From Balaenoptera acutorostrata (taxonomy: Eukaryota; Chordata; Mammalia; Artiodactyla; Balaenopteridae), in NCBI RefSeq assembly GCF_949987535.1, contig NC_080066.1, positions 92,771,600-92,835,599 on the forward strand: 64,000 bases of DNA, read 5' to 3'. The translations under genes were made by a program, and so were the position numbers. Below the pieces are notes generated by a model. It was not told the DNA's origin, did no database searches, and worked only from the letters and a program-made list of their open reading frames with translations. Positions 27,901 through 39,900 of this stretch are shown one piece after another; position 1 is the stretch's first letter; every line of letters starts with the position of its first letter.

Positions 27901-30900
27901 GTGCTTTATATATATTATTTTAGTCAATTCTAACAATAATCCTATATAAAGTAATATTTTAGAAGAATGTTATGAAGTGATATTATCCTCATTTTATCCT
28001 CAGAGTGATATACCAAGGCTCACAGAACTTAAGTAACATGCCCACGGTCTCAAAGTACTTTAGTGAATGGTTTACTTACGGTTCAGATCCATAATCTCTA
28101 ATTCTAAAACTCCTATCCTCTGACCAAAAAGCTCCCACCGAAGTGATGGAAATGTATGGATTAATGCCACAAACAAGCAGTAGGTTAACAGATCAGTGGA
28201 GCCCATTACCCAGGAGTGTATGTAGAGATGTCTTAGCAGCGTCTAATGGAACATCTCCTGCTCATGTGTAGTGGACCAAGTATAGACTGGAGTATGGACT
28301 GTTGAGTAGGTGTACCTGGCCTGAGTATCTTTTTTCTGAAAGGAAATATAAATTTAATTTCCCTTCTTTTTAATATATATGATTTCATTCTACTACAAAG
28401 CTGTTATTAATAGTTTTGTTTTGTTTTGTTTTTTACTTTAACCTCTCTTATATTGGCATTACTCATTGAGAATATAGTATTGGTTAAGTTTCAGGATTTT
28501 TAACTTCATTCAAACTCTTCCTCAAAGGAGTCCCCATTACTATTCATGATGGAGATGTATGAACTGTGTATGTTCTTCAAGAATTATGAGGAAGCCGAAG
28601 CTAAACTTCTGGAGTTCCAGAAGAGCCTTGAAACTGTAAGTTGGAATTATAGTGCTCTTTCTCGCTGATCTGAAATTGGCTCCAGTGGCCTCTTGTCTGC
28701 TCGTAGTCAGGATAGGGCAGCAGTTGAATAGCTGTTACGTGGCATAATGCAAACTGAATCATCTGTATTGTTCCAGAGATGGAGAGGCAGGACAGGGGTT
28801 GCAGTGACCTTGCATACAGCACATCAGTTGCCATGGATGACAGAGAGGTTTCATCCAGTGTGCTAATGAACTGTGATCAGTATCCTGATGCTGCAGCCAA
28901 GCTCAGTGGGAAAGGGAATAATGGTATCCACTATGGATGCTACAGAGGAGTGTGGTGGTACCTGGGCCGTGTTTTGCCAATCCAAAATAACTCCAAGAGC
29001 ATTGAGAGTGAAGGGTGTTTAATGCTGCTTTATTCACTGTGACACAAAATAATGGTTTTTTCCATCAACACTCCTTGTGGTCTCTGTCCAAATGATGCTG
29101 AGCCTTATGGTCAATTTCAGGCTTTACCTATTCTGATGCTTGTTTCAGACCTGTTAACATGTGGAGCTAATTAACCCTATGGAACAAAGAGGAAGCTGTA
29201 AAAAAGGAAAATACACCTTAGTCCTGCTTGGGATTTCAGCACTTTTGCCCTCTCTATCCCAAAAAAGCTTTATGATAAATGAGACAGAACCATATACTGC
29301 TTTTACCCAACAAATACATCACAGTGGAACCTGTGTATATGATTTTCCTCTCAATCACATTCGTCTTAACTGTAATGAAGATTTTAAAGTTTTATTATTC
29401 GAAAATACTGAATCAGTTATTCAAATATGCCTGAAGTTCCTAAATCACAGAAAATAGGGACATTCATTTCCTTCATCTGTCACTCTCCATGGCTAGAGCC
29501 ATACAGTATCTTCTTTTTTTTTTTAAATTATATTTAAAAATTGTCAGGGGCTTCCTTGGTGGTGCAGTGGTTGAGAATCTGCCTGCCAATGCAGGGGACA
29601 TGAGTTTGGGCCCTGGTCTGGGAAGATCCCACATGCCGCGGAGCAACTAGGCCCGTGAGCCACAGCTACTGAGCCTGCACGTCTGGAGCCTGTGCTCCGC
29701 AACAAGAGAGGCCGTGATAGTGAGAGGCCCGCACACCGCCATGAAGAGTGGCCCCCGCTTGCCGCAGCTAGAGGAAGCCCTCGCACAGAAACAAAGACCC
29801 AACACAGCCAAAAATAAATAAATAATTAATTAAAAACTTTAAAAAAAATATTGTGATAAAATACACATAACATTTACCATCTTAACCTTTTTTTCTTAAA
29901 AAAAAACAGGTGTCTCTCTCTTTTTTTTAATTTTAATTTATTTTATTTATTTATTTTTGGCTGTGTTGGGTCTTCGTTGCTGCACATGGGCTTTCTCTAG
30001 TTGTGGCGAGTGGGGGCTACTCTTCGTTGAGGTGCACGGGCTTCTCATTGCGGTAGCTTCTCTTGTTGCAGAGCACGGGCTCTAGGCGCGTGGGCTTCAG
30101 AAGTTGTGGCATGTGGGCTCAGTAGTTGTGGCTCGTGGGCTCTAGAGCACAGGCTCAGTAGTTGTGGTGCATGGGCTTAGTTGCTCCACGGCATGTGGGA
30201 TCTTCCCTGGCCAGGGCTCGAACCCGTTTTCCTCTGCATTGGCAGGCGGATTCTTAATCACTGCACCACCAGGGAAGCCCTATACCATCTTAACCATTTT
30301 TAAGTACATAGTTCAGTGGCATTAACTACATTCACATTGTTGTGCAACCGTCAGCACCACCATCTATCCCCATAGATCTCTTTTCTTTTTTTTTTTTTCC
30401 CATAACTCTCTTTTCATCTTGTAAAGCTGAAATTCTATAGCCATTAAACAATAATTCTCCATTCTCCCCTCCCACTAGCCCCTGTCAATCACCATTCTAC
30501 TTTCTGTCTTTATGATTTTGACTAAGTACCTCATAGAAGTGGAATCATACAGTATTTTTCTTCTTGTGACTGGTTTATTTCACTTAACATAATGTCCTCA
30601 AGATTCATCCATGTTGTAACATGTGTCAGAATTTCCTCCCTTTGTAGTGCTGAATAATATTCATATTCCATTGTATTTATATACCACATTTTGCCTGTCC
30701 ATTCATCCGTCAATGGACATTTGGGTTGCTTCTATTTTTTAGCTTTTGCAAATAATACTGCTATGAACATTGTGTACAAATATATATAGACCTTGCTTTC
30801 AATTTGTTTGGGTATCTACCTAGAAGTGAAATTGCTGGATGACATGGTAATTCTATTTCTGATATTTTGAGGAACTGCCATACTGTTTTCCATAGCAGCT

Positions 30901-33900
30901 ATACTATTCCCACTAACAGTACACAGGCTTCCAATTTTCCACATCCTCTTCAGCACTTGTTTTCTGTATTTTTGATAGTAGTCATCCTAATGGGTGTGAG
31001 ATGGTATCTCATTGTATTTTTGATTTGCATTTCCCTAATGATTAGTGATGTTGAGCATCTTTTCATGTGCTTATTGGCCATTTGTATATCCTCTTTGGAG
31101 AAATGTCTATTCAAGTCCTTTGCCCATTTTTGAATTGAGTTGCTTGTTTTTTTGGTTGTTGAATTTTAGGAATTCTCTATATATTCTGGATATTAATCCC
31201 ATGTCATACATATGATTTGTAAATATTTTCTCCCATTCTGTGGGTTGCCTTTTTACTCTGTTGATGGTGTCCTTTGATGCACAAAATTGTTTAAATTTTC
31301 ATGAAGTCCAATTGGCATATTTTTTTTTTTTTGCTACCTGTGCCTGTGGTATCCTAGCCAAGAAATTATTGCCAAATCCAGTGTTGTGAAGCTCTTGTCC
31401 TGTGTTTTCTTCTAAGAGTTATATTGTTTTAGGTCTTACATATTTAGGTCCTTGGTCCATTTTGAGTTAATTTTTGTGTATGTTGTTCGGTAAGGGTCCA
31501 ACTTCATTTTTTTGCATGTGGATATCCAGTTTTCCCAGCACCATTTGTTGAAAAGACTGTTCTTTCCTCATTGAATGGTCTTGGCACCCTTGTCAAATAT
31601 CATTTGACCATGTATATGAGGGTTTATTTTTGGGCTTTCTGTTCTTAGCCATTGGTCTATATGTCTGTCTTCATTTGGCTATTTTGATTACTGTAGTAGC
31701 TTTGTAATAAGTTTTGAAATCAGGAAGAGTGAGTCCTCTAGTTTTTTTAGTTTTTTTCAAGATTGTTTTGGCTATTCGGGGTCCCTTGAGATTCCATATG
31801 ATTTCAGAATTTTCTGTGAAAACAAAATGTCATGGGGATTTTGATAGGGATTGCATTGAATCTGTAGATTTTTGGGATAGTAATGAGATTTTAACGATAG
31901 TAAGACTTCCAATTCATAAACATGGAATGTGTTTCCATTTACTTATGTCTTTAGTTTCTTTCAGCAGTGTTTTGTAGTTTTCATTGTACAAGTCTTTTAC
32001 CTCATTGGTTAAGTTAATTCCTAAGTACTTTATTCTTTTTCTTTGGCTGCACCATGTGGCATGTGGGATCCTAGCTCCCTGACCAGGGATTGAACCCCCA
32101 TCCCCTGCAGTGGAAGCACAGAGTCTTAAATGCTGTACTGCCAGGGAAGTCCTATTCTTTTTGATGCTATTGGAAATGGAAACATAATTTCCTTTAAAGA
32201 TTGCTCATTGTTTGTGTATAGAAATGCAACTGATTTTTCTGTGTTGACTTTGTATCCTGCTACTTTGCTCAGTTCATTTACCCTTAAGTTTTCTGGTGGA
32301 ATCTTTAGGGTTTTCTATATAAGATCATACCTGCAAACAGAGATCATTTTATTTCTTCCTTTCCAACTTGGATGCGTTTTATTTCTTTTTCTTGCCTAAA
32401 CACTCTGGCTAGAACTTACAGAACTGTGTTGAATAGAAGTGGTGAAAGCAGGCATCTTTGCCTTGTTCCTGATCTTAGAGGAATGCTCTCAGTCTTGCTC
32501 CGTTGAGTATGATGTTTGTTGTGGGTTTTTCACATAAGGCTTTTACTATCTGGAGGTAGTTTCCTTCTATTCCTAGTTTGTTGAGTGTTTTTTTATCATG
32601 CGGTGGTGTTTAACTTTGTCAGATACTTTTTCTGCATCAATTAAGATATCATGTGGGTTTTTTTTTTTCTTCATTCTGTTGAAGAAAACTGTGATGTATA
32701 TATTGAATTTTGTATGTTGAACCATTCTTGCATTCCAGGAATAAATCCCATTTGGTTATGGTATATAATCCTTTTAATATGCTGCTGAATTCAGATTGCC
32801 AGTCTTGTGTTGAGGATTTTTACATCAGTGTTCATAAAGGATATTGGTCGGTAGTTTTATTGTAGTGTCTTTATCTGTCTTTGGTATCAAGATTATGCTG
32901 GTTTCATAGAATAAGTAGGGAAGTGTTCTTTCCTCTCCAGTTTTTTGGAAAAGTTTGAGAAAGATTGGTATTAGTTCTTTAAATGTTTGGTAGAATTCAC
33001 CAGTAAACCCATCAGGTCCATGGCTTTTCTTTGTTAGGAATCGGTTTTGGTTTTGTTTTGCTTTTTTGGTTGGGAGATTTTTGACTACTGATTAAATCTC
33101 CTTACTAGGAGATTTGGTCTATTCAGATTATCTATTTCTTTGTGATTTAGTCTTGGTAGATTTTGTGTTTCAAGGAATCTGTCCATTTCATCTAGGTCAT
33201 CCAACTTTTTGGCATACAGTTGTTCATAGTACTCTCTTATAATCCTTTTTATTTCTGTAGAATAGGTAGTAATGTCCCCACTTTCATTTCTGATTTAGTA
33301 ATTTGAGTCTTCTTTCTTTAAAAATGTGTTGTTTAATTTCCACAATTTTGTCAGTTTTCCAGTTTTCCTTTTGTTATTGACTTCTAACATCATCCCATTG
33401 TAGTCAGAGAAGATACTTCATATGATATCTGTCTTTTAAAATCTGTGAGACTTAATTGCAGTTAACATATGTTCTCTCCTGGAAAATATGCCATGTGAAC
33501 TCGAGAAGAATGTGTTTTTTATTGTTGTTGGGAGAGTGTTCTGTGTATGTCTGTTAGATCTAGTTGGTTTATTGTGTGAAGTCCTCTATTTCCTTACTTG
33601 TCTCCTGTCAGGTTATTCTGTCCATTATTGTAAGCAGAGTACGGGCATACCTTTGAGATATTGCAGGTTCAGTTCCAGACCACCACAATAAAGTGAATAT
33701 CGCAATAAAGTGAGTCACATAGATTTTTTGGTTTCCTGGTGCATGTAAAAGTTATGTTTAGGGCTTCCCTGGTGGCGCAGTGGTTGAGAATCTGCCTGCC
33801 AATGCAGGGGACACGGGTTCGAGCCCTGATCTGGGAAGATCCCACCCACATGCCGCGGAGCAACTAGGCCCGTGAGCCACAATTACTGAGCCTGCGCGTC

Positions 33901-36900
33901 TGGAGCCTGTGCTCCGCAACAAGAGAGGCCGCGATAGTGAGAGGCCTGCGCACCGCGATGAAGAGTGGCCCCCGCTTGCCGCAACTGGAGAAAGCCCTCG
34001 CACAGAAACAAAGACCCAACACAGCCATAAATAAAAAATAAATAAATAAAATAAAATAAATAAATTAAAAAAATAATAAATAAATCTTTAAAAAAAAGTT
34101 ATGTTTACACTATACTGTAGTCTGTTAAGGGTGCAATAGTATTATGTCTAAAAATATATATATACATTCCTTAATTTAAAAACACTTTATTGCTAAAAAA
34201 TGGTAGTTCTAATTTCAGTTTTTTACGGAAACTCCATACTGTTCTCCATAGTGGCTGTATCAATTTACATTCCCACCAGCAGTGCAGGAGGGTTCCCTTT
34301 TCTCCACACCCTCTCCAGCATTTATTGTTTGTAGATTTTTTGATGATGGCCATTCTGATTGGGAGGTGATACCTCACTGTAGTTTTGACTTGCATTTCTC
34401 TGATAATTAGTAATGTTGAGCATCTTTTCATGTGCCTCTTGGCCATCTGTATGTGTTCTTTGGAGAAATGTCTGTTTAGGTCTTCTGCCCATTTTTTGAT
34501 TAGGTTTGTTGTTTTGATATTGAGCTGCATGAGCTGTTTGTATATTTTGGAGATTAATCCTTTGTCAGTTGCTTCATTTGCAAATATTTTCTCCCATTTT
34601 GAGGGTTGTCTTTTCGTCTTGTTTATGGTTTCCTTTGCTGTGCAGAAGCTTTTAAGTTTCATTAGGTCCCATTTGTTTATTTTTGTTTTTATTTCCATTT
34701 CTCTAGGAGGTGAGTCAAAAAAGATCTTGCTGTGATTTATGTCAAAAAGTGTTTTTCCTATGTTATCCTGTAAGAGTATTATAATGTCCAGTATTACATT
34801 TAGGCCTTTAATCCATTTTCAGTTTATTTTTGTGTATGGTGTTAGGGAGTGTTCTAATTTCATTATTTTACATGTAGCTGTCCAGTTTTCCCAGCACCAC
34901 TTATTGAAGAGACTGTCTTTTCTCCATTGTATATTCTTGCCTCCTTTGGCATAGATTAGGTGACCATAGGTACGTGGGTTAATCTCTGGGCTTTCTATCC
35001 TGTACCATTGATCTATATTTCTGTTTTTGTGCCAGTATCATAGTGTCTTGATTACTGTAGCTTTGTAGTATAGTCTGAAGTCAGGGAGCCTGATTCCTCC
35101 AGCTCGTTTTTTTTCCCTCAAGACCACTTTGGATATTCGGGGTCTTTTGTGACTCCATACAAATTTTAAGGTTTTTTGTTCTAGTTCCATAAAAAGTGCC
35201 ATTGGTAATTTGATAGGGATTGCATTGAATCTGTAGATTGCTTTGGGTAATATAGTCATTTTCACAATATTGATTCTTCCAATCCAAGAACATGGTATAT
35301 CTCTCCATCTGTTTGCATCATCTTTAATTTCTTTCATCAGTGTCTTATAGTTTTCTGCATACAGGTCTTTTGTCTCCCTAGGTAGCTTTATTCCTAGGTA
35401 TTTTATTCTTTTTGTTGCAATGGTAAATGGGAGTGTTTCCTTAATTTCTCTTTCAGATTTTTCATCATTAGCGTATAGGAATGCAAGAGATTTCTTTTTT
35501 TTTTTTTTTTTTTAAATTTGATGAAAGTTCATAATAATGCAGTTGACAAGAAAATTAGTTATTTCTGAGATATACATTTTAAAGTAATAACTAGGATTAT
35601 TACATATAACATTATACCAGAACATATAAGATTTTTAGAAATTTCATGTAACGTCTGAAACATTTATATTAACATATTTCCATACATATTTCCATACACG
35701 TACAAATATAAGATTTTTAGAAATTTCATGTAATGTCTGAAACATTTATATTAACATATTTCCATACAAATAACCCAATGAAAGTTTAGTATTAGTTGTT
35801 TTGTTTGTTTTTTTATACTGCAGGTTCTTATTAGGCATCAATTTTATACACATCAGTGTATACATGTCAATCCCAATCGCCCAATTCAGCACACCACCAT
35901 CCCCACCCCACCGCAGTTTTCCCCCCTTGGTGTCCATATGTCCATTCTCTACATCTGTGTCTCAACTTCTGCCCTGCAAAGTGGCTCATCTGTACCATTT
36001 TTCTAGGTTCCACATACATGCATTAATATACGATATTTGTTTTTCTCTTTCTGACTTACTTCACTCTGTATGACAGTCTCTAGATCCATCCACGTCTCAA
36101 CAAATGACTCAATTTCGTTCCTTTTTATGGCTGAGTAATATTCCATTGTATATATGTACCACAACTTCTTTATCCATTCGTCTGTTGATGGGCATTTAGG
36201 TTGCTTCCATGACCTGGCTATTGTAAATAGTGCTGCAATGAACATTCGGGTGCGTGTATCTTTTTGAATTACGGTTTTCTCTGGGTATATGCCCAGTAGT
36301 GGGATTGCTGGGTCATATGGTAATTCTATTTTTAGTTTTTTAAGGAACCTCCATATTGTTCTCCATAGTGGCTGTATCAATTTACATTCCCACCAACAGT
36401 GCAAGAGGGTTCCCTTTTCTCCACACCCTCTCCAGCATTTGTTGTTTGTAGATTTTCTGATGATGCCCATTCTAACAGGAGTGAGGTGATACCTCATTGT
36501 AGTTTTGATTTGCATTTCTCTAATGATTAGTGATGTTGAGCATCTTTTCATGTGCTTCGTGGCCGTCTGTATGTCTTCTTTGGAGAAATGTCTATTTAGG
36601 TCTTCTGCCCATTTTTGGATTGGGGTGTTTGTTTCTTTGATATTGAGCTGAATGAGCTGTTTATATATTTTGGAGATTAATCCTTTGTCCGTTGATTCAT
36701 TTGCAAATATTTTCTCCCATTCTGAGGGTTGTCTTTTCGTCTTGTTTATGGTTTCCTTTGCTGTGCAAAAGCTTTGAAGTTTCATTAGGTCCCACTTGTT
36801 TATTTTTGTTTTTATTTCCATTACTCTAGGAGGTGGATCAAAAAAGATCTTGCTGTGATTTATGTCAAAGAGTGTTCTTCCTATGTTTTCCTCTAAGAGT

Positions 36901-39900
36901 TTTATAGTGTCCAGTCTTATATTTAGGTCTCTAATCCATTTTGAGTTTATTTTTGTGTATGGTGTTAGGGAGTATTCTAATATCATTCTTTTACATGTAG
37001 CTGTCCAGTTTTCCCAGCACCACTTATTGAAGAGACTGTCTTTTCTCCATTGTATATCTTTGCCTCCTTTGTCATAGATTAGTTGACCATAGGTGCGTGG
37101 GTTAACCTCTGGGCTTTCTATCTTGTTCCATTGATCTATGTTTCTGTTTTTGTGCCAGTACCATATTGTCTTGATTACTGTAGCTTTGTAGTATAGTCTG
37201 AAGTCAGGGAGTCTGATTCCTCCAGCTCCATTTTTTTCCCTCAAGACTGCTTTGGCTATTCGGGGTCTTTTGTGTCTCCATACAAATTTTATGATTTGTT
37301 CTAGCTCCGTAAAAAATGCCATTGGTAATTTGATAGGGATTGCATTGAATCTGTAGATTGCTTTGGGTAGTATACTCATTTTCACAATGTTGATTCTTCC
37401 AATCCAAGAACATGGTATATCTCTCCATCTGTTGGTATCATCTTTAATTTCTTTCATCAGTGTCTTATAGTTTTCTGCATACAGGTCTTTTGTCTCCCTA
37501 GGTAGGTTTATTCCTAGGTATTTTATTCTTTTTGTTGCAATGGTAAATGGGAGTGTTTCCTTAATTTCTCTTTCAGATTTTTCATCATTAGTGTATAGGA
37601 ATGCAAGAGATTTCTGTGCATTAATTTTGTATCCTGCAACTTTACCATATTCATTGATTAGCTCTAGCAGTTTTCTGGTGGCAGTTTTAGGATTCTCTAT
37701 GTATAGTATCATGTCATCTGCAAACAGTGACAGTTTTACTTCTTCTTTTCCAATTTGTATTCCTTTTATTTCTTTTTCTTCTCTGATTGCCGTGGCTAGG
37801 ACTTCCAGAACTATGTTGAATAATAGCGGTGAGAGTGGACATCCTTGTCTCGTTCCTGATCTTAGAGGAAATGCTTTCAGTTTTTCACCATTGAGAATGA
37901 TGTTTGCTGTGGGTTTGTCATATATGGCCTTTATTATGTTGAGGTAGGTTCCCTCTATGCCCACTTTCTGGAGAGTTTTTATCATAAATGGGTGTTGAAT
38001 TTTGTCAAAAGCTTTTTCTGCATCTATTGAGATGATCATATGGTTTTTATTCTTCAGTTTGTTTATATGGTGTATCACATTGATTGATTTGCATATATTG
38101 AAGAATCCTTGCATCTGGGGATAAATCCCACTTGATCATGGTGTATGATCCTTTTAATGTGTTGTTGGATTCTGTTTGCTAGTATTTTGTTGAGGATTTT
38201 TGCATCTATATTGATGAGTGATATTGGTCTGTAATTTCCTTTTTTTTGTAGTATCTTTTTCTGGTTTTGGTATCAGGGTGATGGTGGCCTCATAGAATGA
38301 GTTTGGGAGTGATCCTTCCTCCACAGTTTTTTGGAAGAGTTTGAGAAGGATGGGTGTTAGCTCTTCTCTAAATGTTTGATAGAATTCACCTGTGAAGCCA
38401 TCTGGTCCTGGGCTTTTTTTTGTTGGAAGATTTTTAATCACAGTTTCAATTTCATTACTTGTGATTGGTCTGTTCATATTTTCTATTTCTTCCTGGTTCA
38501 ATCTTGGAAGGTTATACCTTTCCAAGAATTTGTCCATTTCTTCCAGGTTGTCCATTTTATTGACATATAGTTGCTTGTAGTAAGTAGTCTCTTATGATCC
38601 TTTGTACTTCTGCAGTGTCAGTTGTAATTTCTCCTTTTCTCATTTCTAATTTTACTGATTTGAATCCTTTCCTTTTTTTTAAAATATTTATTTATTTGGT
38701 TGCACCGGGTCTTAATTGCAGCTGGTGGGCTCCTTAGTTGCGGCATGTGGGCGCCTTAGTTATGGCTCACCAGCTCCATGGTTGCAGCACATGGGCTCCT
38801 TTGTTGCAGCTCATGGGCTCCTTAGTTGCAGCTAGCCGGCTCCTTAGTTGTGGCATGCAAACTCTTGGTTGCAGCATGCATGTGGGATCTAGTTCCCTGA
38901 CCAGGGATCGAAGCCGGGCCCCCTGCATTGGGAACGTGGAGTCTTAACCACTGCACCACCAGGGAAGTCCCTCCCTTTTTTTCTTGATGAGTCTGGCTTA
39001 AGGTTTATCAATTTTGTTTATCTTCTCAAAGAACCAACTTTTAGTTTTATTGATCTTTGCTATTGTTTTCTTTGTTTCTGTTGCATTTATTTCTGCTCTG
39101 ATCTTTATGATTTCTTTCCTTCTACTAACTCTAGGGGTTTTTTTGTTCTTCTTTCTGCAGTTGCTTTAGATGTAAGGTTAGATTGTTTGAGATTTTTCTT
39201 GTTTCTTCAGGTGAGATTGAATTGCTATAAACTTCCCTTTTAGAACTGCTTTTGCTGTGTCCCATAGGTTTTGGGTTGTTGTGTTTTCATTGTCATTTGT
39301 TTCTATGTATTCTTTTATTTCCTCTTTGATTTCTTCAGTGATCTCTTGGTTATTTAGTAGCGTATTGTTTAGCCTCCATGTGTTTGTGTGTTTTATAGTT
39401 TTTTTCCTGTAATTGATTTCTTTTTTAAAAATATTTATGTATTTATTTATTTATTTGGCTGCATCGGGTCTTAGGTGCAGCGTGCGGGCTCTTTATTGCA
39501 GTGTGTGGGCTCTCTAGTTGTGGCGTGTGGGCTCTCTAGTTGTGGCGCATGGGCTCCAGAGCACGCAGGCCCGGTAGTTGTGGTGCACAGGCTCTCTAGT
39601 TGTGTTGCACTGGCTCCAGAGCACACAGGCTCTCTAGTTGTGGCATGCAGGATCCAGAGCACGTGGCCTCAGTAGTTGTGACATGTGGGGTCTCTAGTTG
39701 TGGCACAGGGTCTCTAGAGCATGCGGGCTCAGTAGTTGTGGCGCACAGACTTAGTTGCCCTGCGGCATATAGGATCTTAGTTCCCTGACCAGGGATTGAA
39801 CCTGCGTCCCCTGCATTGGAAGGCAGATTCTTAACTGCTGGACCACCAGGGAAGTCCTTCCTGTAATTGATTTCTAATCTCATAGTGTTGTGGTCAGAAA

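Larger units (their letters stand above)
29850..33640 (-). mobile_element. old L1 (L1M class), antisense, 5'-truncated
   Basis: Starts in L1 3' UTR text (gtgataaaatacacataaca) and runs through decayed ORF2 to about 33640. No long frame remains. Interrupted by SINEs at 29888-30282 and about 32042-32152. Confidence 0.85.

Noticed and set aside
36003..38114. A 703-codon open frame as a host gene or viral polymerase
   Set aside because: It is the C-terminal part of L1 ORF2 with L1-type FADD context, cut off by a frameshift and SINEs upstream.
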